NCBI GenBank assembly: GCA_024426085.1
Contig: CP087972.1
Span: 124,001 to 188,000, forward strand
DNA: 64,000 nucleotides
DNA from: Rhizobium sp. RCAM05350
Lineage (GTDB): Bacteria; Pseudomonadota; Alphaproteobacteria; Rhizobiales; Rhizobiaceae
Reading direction: 5' to 3'
Shown here: one piece after another, positions 21,140-31,597 of the stretch
How positions within the stretch are numbered: position 1 is the first letter of the stretch
Layout: every line of letters begins with the position of its first letter
The notes under the pieces: generated by a model
The model's database searches: none
Seen by the model: only the letters and a program-made list of their open reading frames with translations
What the model was told of the DNA's origin: nothing
Made by a program: the position numbers and the translations under genes

Positions 21140-22053
21140 GGCCGTTCCTCCCCGACGCGTAGCAGCCAAAGCTGCACGATGCTGATCGCGACCAGGATGG
21201 CGAGAAGGGCGATCGAAAGTGCCGCGCCATAGCCAAGATTGAAGGACACGAAGGACTGATTGAAGATGTAGTAGACCACCGAGATCATCCGGTTCTGCGG
21301 CCCGCCCGCGGTCATGATGTAGAACTGGTCGAAGGCAAGGATCGAGCCGGTGACTGAAATGATCAGCGCCAGTGCAATCGTCTTGCGCATCAAGGGAAGC
21401 GTCAGGTGCCGGAAGCGCTGCCAGCGGCCGGCGCCGTCGATCCGGGCCGCCTCAGTCAGTTCGGACGGAATGGCCTGCAGGCCGGTCAGCAGGATGATCA
21501 TCGTAAAGCCGGCAATCTTCCAGACGACCATGATGATGATTGTGAGAAAGGCGCTGTCGAAAGTGGCGAGCAGGTTCGGGCTCTTGTCCACCAGCCCCAG
21601 TGCCTTGAGCGCCGGGCCGATGAAGCCGCTGTCGACATTGGCCAGCCACACCCAGAGCAGCGAGGCCGTGGCCAGGCCGACGACGACAGGCAGGAAGATG
21701 ATGGTGCGATAGGCGCTGACGAAGCGCCGCTGTTTTTCCACGAAGATCGCCAGCGGAAAGGCGACGGCGAAGATCGCGATCGTGACGATGACGGTATAGT
21801 AGGCCGTAAATTGCAATGCCGACATGAAGCGGGCGTCATGGAACATGCGGACATAGTTCTTGAAGCCGATCCAGCGCGTGCCGCCCATCAATGGCCAGTT
21901 GTGCAGGCTCATCCAGCCGGTGAAGATCACCGGCATGACGAAGAACAGGATGACGAGCGCCATCGCCGGCGCGATATAGACAAGGCCGCGCCAACCCGAT
22001 CTGCGTCGTCGTCTGCGCTGGGCCGATTGGGTCTTCGAACCGGAACCGGTCAT
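21136..22053 (-). CDS. Sugar ABC transporter permease, MalF type
   Basis: Inner-membrane permease, about 305 residues. I choose the ATG at 22053 (MTGSGSKTQSAQ) because GGAG lies eight bases upstream; ATG 22068 is possible. A basic N-terminus (RRRRRRSGWRG) precedes the first helix LVYIAPAMALVILFFVMPV. GWMSLHNWPLMGGTRWIGFKNY is the usual periplasmic start. The EAA loop is LTEAARIDGAGRWQRFRHLTLPLM. It pairs with the MalG gene that overlaps its stop. The gene lies 74 bases after the binding-protein gene, with a strong hairpin between. Confidence 0.93.
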   Translation of the reverse strand: MTGSGSKTQSAQRRRRRRSGWRGLVYIAPAMALVILFFVMPVIFTGWMSLHNWPLMGGTRWIGFKNYVRMFHDARFMSALQFTAYYTVIVTIAIFAVAFPLAIFVEKQRRFVSAYRTIIFLPVVVGLATASLLWVWLANVDSGFIGPALKALGLVDKSPNLLATFDSAFLTIIIMVVWKIAGFTMIILLTGLQAIPSELTEAARIDGAGRWQRFRHLTLPLMRKTIALALIISVTGSILAFDQFYIMTAGGPQNRMISVVYYIFNQSFVSFNLGYGAALSIALLAILVAISIVQLWLLRVGEERP

Positions 22054-22083
22054 CGAAATGCTCCGCATGAATTTTGGGAAATT

Positions 22084-22111
22084 GGCCGGGAGGCGGCTTT
22101 GCCTCCCGGCC
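22084..22111 (-). terminator. GC-rich hairpin between binding-protein and permease genes
   Basis: Perfect 11-bp arms GGCCGGGAGGC (22084-22094) and GCCTCCCGGCC (22101-22111) enclose six bases. The hairpin sits just after the binding-protein stop (22128) and before the permease start (22053). No T-run follows, so full termination is unlikely. It fits an mRNA-stabilising or partial-termination element that keeps binding protein in excess. Confidence 0.7.
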
Positions 22112-22127
22112 ACAGCAGCCGGGGAGA

Positions 22128-23366
22128 TTATTGGCCGCTGTCGATGATCGATTGCATTTCGCTCTGGGCGTTGGAAAACGCGCCATCGACATCTTCACCG
22201 TAGATCGTGGCATTGGTAAAGCTGGCCCAAGGGCCATTGGCGCTGTTGATCAGGTCGTTGAACTGCAGCGTATAGGGCGTCTTGGCCACGGAAATGGCCT
22301 GGATGCCGACCTGCAGCCGGGGATCAAGACCTTCCAGTACCTTGTCGGCGATATCGCCGCGTCGTCCAGGCTGCCGTATTTCGCCATGATCTTCTGGCCG
22401 TCCTCGGAATAGATGTATTCGAGGAATTCCTTCACGGCAGCCATCTTCGGCGTGCCCTTGGTGATGACGAAATTGTCGCCGCCGGCAAAGGAGGATGTTC
22501 CGCCCGTCGCACCGGGGATCAGCGTCACGCCGAAGTTGATGTCCGGATGCTCGGTTACCAGCGATCCGATGGCAAAGGCGCCGAGGCTCTGCTGGCCGAT
22601 CTTGCCGTTGGTGAAGGAGAGGAAGTTCGCGCCGTTGTCGCTGGCGGCACCTGCGGGCACCAAGTCCTTCTTGACCATGTTGCAGGTAGATATCGACCGC
22701 CTTGCGCATTTCGGGGGTGTCGAGCGTTGCCGCCTTGCTATCGGCCGACAGAATGTCGGCGCCGGAACCCCAGACCAGCGGCGTGAAGGTGAAGATCATG
22801 CAGCCGCCGCAACCGCCGCCTGAGAAGTAGAAGCCGTAATTGTCGTCACCGAGCGCGCGGATCTTCTCCGCATTGGCGGTGATTTCATCCCAGGTCGTCG
22901 GGGCCTTTTCCGGATCGAGGCCGGCTTGTCTGTAGAGGTCCTTGTTCCAGGCGAAGACCGACGTCTCGACGGACAGCGGCAGACCGTAGATGCGGTCCTG
23001 GTAGGTGCCGAGCTTGACATGCGATGGCGACAGCGAATTGAAATAGGGCAGGGACTTTGCCCAGTCCGTCAGGTCCTCGAGCTGGCCGGCGGCTGCAAAC
23101 GCCGGATTGTAGATCAGGTCCATCGACAGTGCGTCGGGTGCCTGTCCGCCGGCGATGGCGGTGGCGTATTTCTGCACCAGTTCAGAGAACGGCACTTCTG
23201 TCATCGCGACCTGGTTCTCGTGGCTGGAATTATAGGCTTCGACAGTCTTTTTGAAGGATTCGCCGATGCCGGTGCGAACCCACATTTCAATCTTTTCGGC
23301 GGCCGATGCGCCGGATACCAGGCACAGGGTAGCGATGCTGGTCGCTGCCAATAGACGCTTGAACAT
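22128..23366 (-). CDS. Sugar ABC transporter substrate-binding protein
   Basis: Periplasmic sugar-binding protein of about 412 residues. The ATG at 23366 follows GGGAGGAGTGTC. The signal peptide is MFKRLLAATSIATLCLVSGASA, with Ala-x-Ala before cleavage. The mature start KIEMWVRTGIGESFKKTVEAYN is standard for the MalE/UgpB fold. A glycine/cysteine patch SGGGCGGCMIF is unusual for a binding protein. Two compensating indels near 22680 and 22370 put the middle part (NGANFLSFTNGKIGQQSLGAFAIG) in another frame. It lies 41 bases after lacI on the same strand. The likely ligand is an arabinoside, inferred from GH127. Confidence 0.9.
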   Translation of the reverse strand: MFKRLLAATSIATLCLVSGASAAEKIEMWVRTGIGESFKKTVEAYNSSHENQVAMTEVPFSELVQKYATAIAGGQAPDALSMDLIYNPAFAAAGQLEDLTDWAKSLPYFNSLSPSHVKLGTYQDRIYGLPLSVETSVFAWNKDLYRQAGLDPEKAPTTWDEITANAEKIRALGDDNYGFYFSGGGCGGCMIFTFTPLVWGSGADILSADSKAATLDTPEMRKAVDIYLQHGQEGLGARRCRQRQRRELPLLHQRQDRPAEPRRLCHRIAGNRASGHQLRRDADPRCDGRNILLCRRRQFRHHQGHAEDGCREGIPRIHLFRGRPEDHGEIRQPGRRGDIADKVLEGLDPRLQVGIQAISVAKTPYTLQFNDLINSANGPWASFTNATIYGEDVDGAFSNAQSEMQSIIDSGQ

Positions 23367-23407
23367 GACACTCCTCCCAATATGGCGCATCTCCTTTGCG
23401 CCTTTGC

Positions 23408-24430
23408 TCATTCCTTCGGGCTGTTACCCCCGCATGATTGCCGGACGACCAGCCGGCATGGCAGTTTCCTCACGCCCGGCTCGACGGGCCGTCCCTCCGC
23501 GAGCGCCAGAACGGTCAAACCCGCCTGCCGCCCGAGTTCCTTCAGTTCCATGTCCACCGTCGTCAGCGGCGGGCGTGTCTGGGCTGCGACAATCTCCCAA
23601 TTGTCGAAGCCGATGACGGACACATCTTCCGGCACCTTGATGCCGCGCTCGCGCAGCGTCTCTACAGCGCCGCGGGCAATCTGGTCGTTGCCGCAGAACA
23701 GCGCGTCGGGTTTTTGTCCGGGGCGGTTCCAGATTTCGGCGATCGCCTCATGGCCCCAGCTTTCCGACCAGACGCCATACATCACCGGCTCGGCGCCACC
23801 TGCCGCTTGGCTGTAGGCATCGGCGCGTTCGTGCACCGAAAAGAAATCCTTCGGCCCGGTGATATGCACGATGCGGCGCCGTCCGATCCGCAGCAGCCAT
23901 TCCACCGCAAGCGTTGCGCCATGTGCATCGTCGGAGCGGAAGGTGACGCTGTCTGGCGTCCCCTCGGTAAAAGCATAGACCACCGGCACCGGCAGGTTGG
24001 AGAGATCGACCGGCAGGCGTCTATCCAGCCGCTTGCCGGTGGCGATGATGCCGTCGACCTGCTTGTCGAGCATGGCGTCGACATGGATCTGTCCCAGTGC
24101 CGGATCATCCTCGATCGCGCAGAGGAAGACCGAGACGCCATGATCAACCAGCGCCTCGGATACCCCGGCCATGACGGGCAGGGTGAAGCGTCCATAGGTG
24201 TCGTTGGTCAAAAGACCGATGGTGAAGCTGCGCTTGCTGAGCAGGCCGCGGGCAAGGGCGTTCGGACGAAAGCCGATATCGCTTGCTACACGCTTGACCC
24301 GCTCGCGCGTCTCGGCGCCCATACGGCCGTTGTTGTTCAGCGCTTTCGACGCGGTCGAAATGCTGACGCCGGCCGCAGCGGCAACATCATGGATCGTAAT
24401 CCGCTTTTTGCTCCCCCGATCTCCAGAATA
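23408..24430 (-). CDS. LacI-family transcriptional regulator (start unresolved)
   Basis: Repressor heading the GH127 operon. The helix-turn-helix ITIHDVAAAAGVSISTASKAL and hinge RPNALARGLLSKR are clear. The periplasmic-binding-like core follows: IGLLTNDTYGRFTLPVMAGV, VDGIIATGKR, HITGPKDFFSVHERADAY, ALFCGNDQIARGA, VIGFDNWE. No ATG, GTG or TTG lies in frame just after the ribosome-like GGGAGGA at 24431-24437, so an indel has probably hidden the start. A TTG at 24466 falls inside an operator and is unlikely. It overlaps none of its neighbours and is followed 41 bases on by the binding-protein gene. Autoregulation through the palindromes upstream is likely. Confidence 0.9.
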   Translation of the reverse strand, partial: YSGDRGSKKRITIHDVAAAAGVSISTASKALNNNGRMGAETRERVKRVASDIGFRPNALARGLLSKRSFTIGLLTNDTYGRFTLPVMAGVSEALVDHGVSVFLCAIEDDPALGQIHVDAMLDKQVDGIIATGKRLDRRLPVDLSNLPVPVVYAFTEGTPDSVTFRSDDAHGATLAVEWLLRIGRRRIVHITGPKDFFSVHERADAYSQAAGGAEPVMYGVWSESWGHEAIAEIWNRPGQKPDALFCGNDQIARGAVETLRERGIKVPEDVSVIGFDNWEIVAAQTRPPLTTVDMELKELGRQAGLTVLALAEGRPVEPGVRKLPCRLVVRQSCGGNSPKE

Positions 24431-24447
24431 TCCTCCCTCAATTGCTG

Positions 24448-24465
24448 TGAGAAAACCTTTTACCA
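24448..24465 (-). promoter_or_regulatory. Probable LacI-type operator, imperfect copy
   Basis: TGAGAAAACCTTTTACCA matches the perfect palindrome at 24480 in 15 of 18 positions. Its start is 32 bases from that of the other copy, about three turns of DNA, so two repressor dimers could bind on one face. It lies just upstream of the lacI ribosome site. Confidence 0.65.
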
Positions 24466-24479
24466 AGGTTACTGTCAAG

Positions 24480-24497
24480 TGAGAAAACGTTTTCTCA
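24480..24497. promoter_or_regulatory. Probable LacI-type operator, perfect palindrome
   Basis: TGAGAAAACGTTTTCTCA is an 18-bp perfect palindrome with the central CG step usual for LacI/GalR operators. It sits in the lacI/arsR divergent region, 50-65 bases upstream of the lacI coding start and about 190 bases from the arsR-type start, so it mainly serves the leftward operon. Confidence 0.8.
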
Positions 24498-24636
24498 GTT
24501 GTTGTATTGTCTGCGAGGTCATTCTGGCTCTCTACAGGTTGGTCCGAAAACCGGTGGGAATTTGGATCGCTGGCGCAATCGCACCCGAAGGCATCCCGAG
24601 GGCGCGCACCGGCAAGCCTCTCCAGCAGGCATTGAT

Positions 24637-24658
24637 CATATCTATTTTTCTGATACAC
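24637..24658. promoter_or_regulatory. Probable operator of the ArsR-type regulator (own promoter copy)
   Basis: The 22-bp site agrees with the palindrome at 25686-25707 in 17 of 22 positions; shared blocks are ATATCT, TTTTC and GATA. It ends 26 bases before the regulator's ATG. The match of two sites flanking one regulator gene suggests autoregulation. Confidence 0.55.
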
Positions 24659-24684
24659 ATCAATTTCGCATTCTGGGAGGATAT

Positions 24685-25605
24685 ATGAGTACGCGATTTC
24701 TGATGATTGGTCCGGAGGATGGGAAGGAGGTGCTGAAATGTCTGGCAGCGCCTGCGCGGCTCTCCATGCTGGAACTCCTGCATGCCCGGGGACCACTCAA
24801 TGTCAATGAAATCGCCGAAGCGCTTGACTTGCCGCAATCGACCACGTCGACCCATCTAAACCTGCTGGAAGAGGCGGGGCTGATCCGTACCGAGGTCTCC
24901 AAGGCGCGCAAGGGCAGTCAGAAAGTCTGTCATGCCGTGCATGAGGAAATCGTGCTGTCCTTCGCAAGCCCGGCCAAGACCGGTCAGGAGGTGATCGAGG
25001 TTGCGATGCCGGTCGGCCTCTATAGCGGTTACGAGGTTGCTGCCCCCTGCGGCATGTGCTCGCGCGATGGTATCATCGGCTATCTCGACAGTCCCGATAC
25101 GTTCCTTGCCCCCGACCGGATGAAGGCAGGATTGCTATGGTTTACAAAGGGATATGTCGAATATCAGTTTCCCAACAATGCCCGCATCAAGGGGGCTGAA
25201 GTCAAAGAGCTTGAGGTCGTGCTGGAGCTCTCTTCCGAGGTTCCCGGTACCTCTGACAACTGGCCGTCCGACATCACGCTCTCCATCAATGGCAAGGGTA
25301 TCGGTGCCTGGACCTCGCCCGGCGACTTCGGCGACAGGCGTGGGAAGTACACACCCGACTGGTGGAAGCTGAGGGGCAGCCAGTACGGCGTTCTCAAATA
25401 TTTCCGCGTCACGGATAATGGCACATTTGTCGACGGTATCCGGATTTCCGATACGAGCCTGGCCGATCTCGGCCTGCTTGAGCATCGCTCAATCCGGCTC
25501 CGTATCGAAGTACCTGATACGGCCGAACATCCCGGCGGAATCAACATTTTCGGCCGGGGTTTCGGCAATTACGACCAGGATATCGTCCTGCGCCTCAAGA
25601 CCTGA
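24685..25605 (+). CDS. ArsR-type regulator with large C-terminal domain
   Basis: About 306 residues, three times a normal ArsR protein. The ATG at 24685 follows GGGAGGA. Residues 12-80 form the winged helix: VLKCLAAPARLSMLELLHARGPLNVNEIAEAL, recognition helix PQSTTSTHLNLLEEAGLI, then the wing. Residues 95-306 form a beta-rich domain with PCGMCSRDGIIGYLDSPDTF (a CxxC pair), LLWFTKGYVEYQFPN, SDITLSINGKGIG and INIFGRGFGNYDQDIVLRL, reminiscent of carbohydrate-binding sandwiches. It does not show the ArsR metal-binding CxCxxC helix. Its position before GH51 and an importer suggests it senses an arabinose derivative; that is inference. Confidence 0.8.
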   Translation: MSTRFLMIGPEDGKEVLKCLAAPARLSMLELLHARGPLNVNEIAEALDLPQSTTSTHLNLLEEAGLIRTEVSKARKGSQKVCHAVHEEIVLSFASPAKTGQEVIEVAMPVGLYSGYEVAAPCGMCSRDGIIGYLDSPDTFLAPDRMKAGLLWFTKGYVEYQFPNNARIKGAEVKELEVVLELSSEVPGTSDNWPSDITLSINGKGIGAWTSPGDFGDRRGKYTPDWWKLRGSQYGVLKYFRVTDNGTFVDGIRISDTSLADLGLLEHRSIRLRIEVPDTAEHPGGINIFGRGFGNYDQDIVLRLKT

Positions 25606-25685
25606 CGCTTCCAAACCTTTCGCTCTCTGCCTCAATCCGGGTTGACGGCCGGTCAAACGCGTGTATTGTACCCGACAAAAGGATA

Positions 25686-27229
<1,544 letters not shown>

Positions 27230-27256
27230 GGCAGGCAACGACGGGGAGGAGGAACC

Positions 27257-28354
27257 ATGTCGGCAACGATTGAAATCACCAATGTTACCAAACGCTACGG
27301 AGCGCTCACCGTGCTGGACGACATTTCGTTGTCCATCAAGGCCGGCGAGTTCGTCGTCTTCCTGGGGCCTTCGGGCTGTGGGAAGTCCACGCTTCTGCGG
27401 ATGATCGCAGGTCTCGAAGACGTGACGAGCGGCACGATCTCGGTCGCCGACCAGCGTGTCGATACGCTGCCGCCGGGCAAGCGCGGCGTCGCCATGGTGT
27501 TCCAGTCCTATGCGCTCTATCCGCATATGACCGTCGCCCAGAACATGTCCTTCGGCTTGGAAAACATCGGCCTGCCGAAGGACGAGATCGAGCGCCGCGT
27601 CCAGCAGGCGGCTGCGACACTCGAAATCGCACACCTTCTCGACCGCAAACCGGCGAAGCTGTCCGGCGGCCAGCGCCAGCGCGTGGCGATCGGCCGCGCC
27701 ATCGTCAAGGAGCCAAAGGCCTTCCTGTTCGACGAACCTTTGTCGAACCTCGATGCTGCCCTACGTGGTCGCACGCGGCTTGAACTCGCCCAACTGCATG
27801 CCCGCCTCGGCAGCACGATGATCTTCGTCACGCATGATCAGGTGGAAGCGATGACGCTCGCCGACCGCATCGTCATCATGCACAATCGCAAGATCGAGCA
27901 GATCGGCACGCCGATGGAAATCTACCGCCGTCCCGCCAGCCGGTTCGTTGCTGGGTTCGTCGGTTCTCCGGCCATGAATTTCGTGCCCTTGGAGAGTGCA
28001 ACCGGCAATGGCAAGACGCTGACGATTGGGACCAATGGCCTTGGCGATATCAGCGCCGCATTCCAGCTGCCCCCGAGCTTTTCACCGGATGGGGCAAGCC
28101 TCGGCATCCGCGCCGAGGATGTTTCCGTGCTGCCGGCCGGGCAGACAGGCATCGCCCTCACAGCAGAAGTCGTCGAACGGCTCGGCGATCGCACCCTGAT
28201 CTACGGCCATCTCGCCGACGGCACCAAGCTGACGGCCGAAACCGACGGCCGCAGCGAAGCGCGGGGTGGAGATACGCTTCAGATCGCGCTCGATACGACC
28301 GCCATTCACCTGTTCGACGCCACCGGCATCGCCCACCATTCGGAGGGCGAGTGA
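27257..28354 (+). CDS. Sugar ABC transporter ATP-binding protein, UgpC/MalK type (second)
   Basis: ATPase of the GH51-linked importer, 365 residues and intact. The ATG at 27257 follows GGGGAGGAGGAACC. Walker A is GPSGCGKST, the Q-loop is in VFQSYALYPHMT, the signature is LSGGQRQRVAIGRA, Walker B is FLFDEPLSNLD and the switch is VTHDQVEAMT. The TOBE domain runs from about residue 240. It differs clearly from the first UgpC-type ATPase in this window, so the two operons are not a recent duplication. One base separates its stop from the permease start. Confidence 0.95.
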   Translation: MSATIEITNVTKRYGALTVLDDISLSIKAGEFVVFLGPSGCGKSTLLRMIAGLEDVTSGTISVADQRVDTLPPGKRGVAMVFQSYALYPHMTVAQNMSFGLENIGLPKDEIERRVQQAAATLEIAHLLDRKPAKLSGGQRQRVAIGRAIVKEPKAFLFDEPLSNLDAALRGRTRLELAQLHARLGSTMIFVTHDQVEAMTLADRIVIMHNRKIEQIGTPMEIYRRPASRFVAGFVGSPAMNFVPLESATGNGKTLTIGTNGLGDISAAFQLPPSFSPDGASLGIRAEDVSVLPAGQTGIALTAEVVERLGDRTLIYGHLADGTKLTAETDGRSEARGGDTLQIALDTTAIHLFDATGIAHHSEGE

Positions 28355-28355
28355 C

Positions 28356-29236
28356 ATGGCCGAAAGCTATCGCCGCAGCCAGTGGAGCAACGGCCTTTTC
28401 ATCCTTCCCTATCTGTTCGTCTTCGTGGTGCTACTGGTCTTTCCGCTCTTCTGGGGCGCCTGGCTGAGCTTGCACAAGGTCGATCTCTTCGGCCCGGGCC
28501 GCTTCGTCGGCCTTGGCAACTATGCGCGTGCTGGCCGATCCGGTCTTTCTGCAGGCTTTACGCAACACGATCATTTTCGTGCTGGTGAGCGTTCCCACAC
28601 TGGTGGTGCTCGGGCTGTTCCTTGCCCTTGCCCTCAACAAGACGACCCGGACGACCTCGTTCCTGCGCGGCCTGTTCTTCTCGTCTTCCGTGCTTTCGGT
28701 GACGATCGTGACGTTGATCTGGCGCTTCGTCTTCATCCCCGGCGACGGGCTGTTGGCGGTGTTTTCCGAAGTGCTCGGGGGTGCAGCCGCTGAATTTCCT
28801 GTCAACCAGTGGCTGGTCGCTGTTTTCGGTCGGCGTTGCCACCGTCTGGTGGTGTCTCGGCCTGCCGATGATGCTCTTCCTTGCGGCCCTGCAGCAGATT
28901 CCGAACGATCTCTATGAAGCCGCAGCCCTCGACAATGCCAGCCCCTGGCGGATGTTGACCCGCGTTACCCTGCCCTCGATCGCCCGCACCATCATGCTGG
29001 TGACGATCATTCAGATCGTCATGCAGTTCCAGCTTTTCGGTCAGGCACAGCTGATGACCAATGGCGGCCCGAACGGCACGTCCCGCCCGCTGGTCATGTA
29101 CATCTACGAGGTTGGCTTCGTGCGTTGGGATGTCGGCAAGGCGGCCGCGGCGTCGGAGTTCCTGTTCCTCATCATCCTTGTCGCGGCCATGGCCCAGTAT
29201 GTAGTCTCGACCCGCAAGTCGGAGGCTTCCGAATGA
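28356..29236 (+). CDS. Sugar ABC transporter permease, MalF type (frameshifted)
   Basis: Inner-membrane permease of about 293 residues. The ATG at 28356 follows the ATPase stop by one base and reads MAESYRRSQWSNGLFILPYLFVFV. Indels near 28530 and 28790 split the middle segments (LQALRNTIIFVLVSVPTLVVLG; WSLFSVGVATVWWCLGLPMMLF). The coupling loop is YEAAALDNASPWRMLTRVTLPSI. The stop overlaps the MalG-type start as ATGA. It belongs with the GH51 operon. Confidence 0.92.
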
Positions 29237-30084
29237 ACACGGATCAATCGACCTACCGCCCGGAAGCCCTGACCGGCAATCGCACTCTGCTGACGATAGC
29301 CGTCGTCCTTTCCGCTGTCATGATGGCGCCGGTCGCCTGGCTCGTCGGCCTGTCGATCAAGGACAACAAGGAGCTGATGCTCGGCACGGAATCCGTTTTC
29401 GAGTTTCCCTACACGTTCGCCAACTACGTCAACATCCTCTACTCGTCGCAGGTCTTCGGCTGGTTCTTCAACAGCCTCGTGGTCGCGATCGGACAGACGG
29501 CGGGCGTGCTCATTCTGGCGTCGCTTGCCGGCTATGCCTTTGCTCGCCTCGAATTTCCGTTTCGCAGGACGATCTTCGTTATCGTGCTGTTCGGTCTTGC
29601 CGTGCCGGAACAGGCAGTCATCATCGCCCGCCACCAGATGTTCAACTGGTTTGGCCTGCACAACTCGTATCTCGGGCTCATGCTGCCCGGCATGTCGTCC
29701 GCCTTTGGGGTCTTCCTGATGACGCAGTTCTTCAAGGCTATCCCCAAGGAGATCGACGAGGCGGCCCTTCTCGACAACGCCTCGCCCTTGCGGATCTTCT
29801 GGAAGGTACTTCTGCCGCTGACGCTGCCGGCTCAGGCGACGCTTGGCATCTTCACCTTCCTGCATGCCTGGAACGACTACTGGTGGCCGCTCATCTCCGC
29901 CACGAAGACGGAGATGTTCACGCTCACCGTCGGCATCGCGTCGTCCCAGACCAATTTCGCCCAGAGCGAGGGACTAGGCTTTCTCAGCGCCCAGGCGGTC
30001 TTTGCCAGCCTGCCGGTTCTGATCGTCTACGTGATTTTCCAACGCCATATCGTCACCGCGGTTTCGGGTGGCGCTGTGAAGTGA
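29233..30084 (+). CDS. Sugar ABC transporter permease, MalG type (second)
   Basis: Intact permease of 283 residues starting at the ATG at 29233 inside an ATGA overlap. Six helices are visible, beginning LLTIAVVLSAVMMAPVAWLVGL. The coupling loop reads DEAALLDNASPLRIFWKVLLPLTLPA. It ends IVTAVSGGAVK, a typical MalG tail. It is followed by a perfect 11-bp hairpin and the binding-protein gene. Confidence 0.94.
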   Translation: MNTDQSTYRPEALTGNRTLLTIAVVLSAVMMAPVAWLVGLSIKDNKELMLGTESVFEFPYTFANYVNILYSSQVFGWFFNSLVVAIGQTAGVLILASLAGYAFARLEFPFRRTIFVIVLFGLAVPEQAVIIARHQMFNWFGLHNSYLGLMLPGMSSAFGVFLMTQFFKAIPKEIDEAALLDNASPLRIFWKVLLPLTLPAQATLGIFTFLHAWNDYWWPLISATKTEMFTLTVGIASSQTNFAQSEGLGFLSAQAVFASLPVLIVYVIFQRHIVTAVSGGAVK

Positions 30085-30087
30085 CTG

Positions 30088-30119
30088 CTGCTGCGGCCGG
30101 GAGGGATTGGCCGCAGCAG
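30088..30119 (+). terminator. GC-rich hairpin between permease and binding-protein genes
   Basis: Arms CTGCTGCGGCC (30088-30098) and GGCCGCAGCAG (30109-30119), a perfect 11-bp stem with a ten-base loop, lie in the 79-base gap. No T-run follows. It mirrors the hairpin at 22084, at the equivalent junction in the other sugar operon. Confidence 0.7.
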
Positions 30120-30163
30120 GTTTCAACCAGGGGCAGGAGCCCCTTCAAAGGGAGAGATAGACC

Positions 30164-31474
30164 ATGAGACGTTTTCTACTCAGCACGGCGGCCCTGATTG
30201 CGCTGACCTGCGGCACCTCGGCGCAGGCCCAGACCAAGATCGAGCTGCAGCGCTTCTTCGGCGCCTGCGACGCGGACTATGGCAGCGTTACCGACGTGTC
30301 CAAGGCGGTCGGCGAATGCGGCATCATCACCTCGCTGATCAACAAGTTCGAAGCCGATAACCCGGACGTTGATGTCAACGTGACCACAGTCGAATGGCCC
30401 GGCTATGATCAGCTCAATGCTCAGCTCGCGTCGGGTGCGGCTCCGGATGTCGTGTCGATGCATTACTCGGCAATCTCCGACTACCAGTCGCGCGGACTGA
30501 TCGACCCGATCGATGACGTCCTCTCCGCGCAGGGTATCTCGCCCGACAGCTTCACCGATGCCGGCCGCGGCGGCGTCACCAAGGAAGGCCAGATGTTCGG
30601 CCTGCCCTTCGATAACTGGACCATGCTTTTCCACGTCAACCTGAACCTGATGAAGCAGGCCGGCCTGGTCAACGCTGACGGCACCCCGATCTTGCCGAAG
30701 TCGGTCGATGAGCTGTTCGCCCAGGGCAAGCAGTTCAAGGAAAAGACCGGCAAGCCCTACCTCATCCAGATTGCGGCCAACGAAACCGCCTCCTACACGC
30801 GCATTCTCTATACGCTTCTGCAGCAGCAGAATGCCGACTTCTTCGCCGATCCGACCAAGATCACGCTGAACACGCCGGAAGCCAAGAACGCCGTCGAGCT
30901 GATGAAGAAGATCAAGGATGAGGGTCTCTCCACGACGGGCCTCGACTATGCGGCTGCCGTCACCGCCTTCACCAATGGCGATGGCGGCATTGCGGTCAAC
31001 GGTACCTGGCTGATCGGCGATTTCGTCGCCCAGTCGGAGAAGGACGGCACGGCGCTCGCCAAGGGCTACACGGTCTACCCGGTCCCGCAGCTCTATCCAG
31101 GTCGCGACAGCACCTATGCGGATGGCCACAGCTGGGTTCTGCCGCACAAGGATCGCACGCCCGAACAGACGGAAGCCATCGGCAAGCTCTTCAAGTTCCT
31201 GGCCGACAACGACTACGAATGGGCCCGCACCGGCCACCTGCCGGCCGTCAAGGCCGTCTTCGACAAGCCGGAATTCAAGGCGCTGCCGCATCGTGAAAAC
31301 ATCGTGAAATCGCTGAGACCGGCCGCTCGCTGCCGGGCGCCGTCCAGCGCCAGTTCGCCATCCAGGATATCATCGGCGAAGAAGTCAGCGCCGCCGATCA
31401 ACGGCGACAAGACCATCGACGAAGCCCTGACGACCGCCGAGAGCCGTATCAACGACCTGCTCGCCAACATTTGA
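30164..31474 (+). CDS. Sugar ABC transporter substrate-binding protein (second)
   Basis: Periplasmic binding protein of about 436 residues; the ATG at 30164 follows GGGAGAGATAGACC. The signal peptide is MRRFLLSTAALIALTCGTSAQA. The mature start KIELQRFFGACDADYGSVTDV carries two Cys that could pair with the Cys in GECGI. Ligand-fold motifs are VTTVEWPGYDQLNAQLASG, MFGLPFDNWTMLFHVN and GGIAVNGTWLIGDFV. Two compensating indels near 31312 and 31385 scramble about 25 residues before the normal end. Last gene of the GH51 operon. The ligand is probably an arabinose-containing sugar. Confidence 0.9.
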   Translation: MRRFLLSTAALIALTCGTSAQAQTKIELQRFFGACDADYGSVTDVSKAVGECGIITSLINKFEADNPDVDVNVTTVEWPGYDQLNAQLASGAAPDVVSMHYSAISDYQSRGLIDPIDDVLSAQGISPDSFTDAGRGGVTKEGQMFGLPFDNWTMLFHVNLNLMKQAGLVNADGTPILPKSVDELFAQGKQFKEKTGKPYLIQIAANETASYTRILYTLLQQQNADFFADPTKITLNTPEAKNAVELMKKIKDEGLSTTGLDYAAAVTAFTNGDGGIAVNGTWLIGDFVAQSEKDGTALAKGYTVYPVPQLYPGRDSTYADGHSWVLPHKDRTPEQTEAIGKLFKFLADNDYEWARTGHLPAVKAVFDKPEFKALPHRENIVKSLRPAARCRAPSSASSPSRISSAKKSAPPINGDKTIDEALTTAESRINDLLANI

Positions 31475-31500
31475 TTGTTGGGATCGACGAACTCCCAGAG

Positions 31501-31537
31501 GGGGCGTGGGGACCTCGGTTCCTGCGCCCCAATTTCT
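31501..31537 (+). terminator. Probable terminator after the GH51 operon
   Basis: Twenty-six bases after the binding-protein stop, GGGGCG (31501-31506) pairs with CGCCCC (31525-31530) and inner bases ggacc/ggttcc extend the stem with mismatches. AATTTCT follows. A moderate intrinsic terminator. Confidence 0.55.
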
Positions 31538-31597
31538 GTATAAGGTTGTATGGGATTCGGATACCGGCGAGTGCATATCCTGCTCTCGATCCCTTGT

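Noticed and set aside
19430..21232. 600-codon open frame on the plus strand
   Set aside because: It lies antisense to GH127 and the permease genes, whose motifs are clear. Its composition (many R, Q, D, H) is that of a GC-rich reverse-frame shadow.
30176..31291. 371-codon open frame on the minus strand opposite the binding-protein gene
   Set aside because: The forward strand has a signal peptide, ribosome site and binding-protein motifs; the reverse has none.
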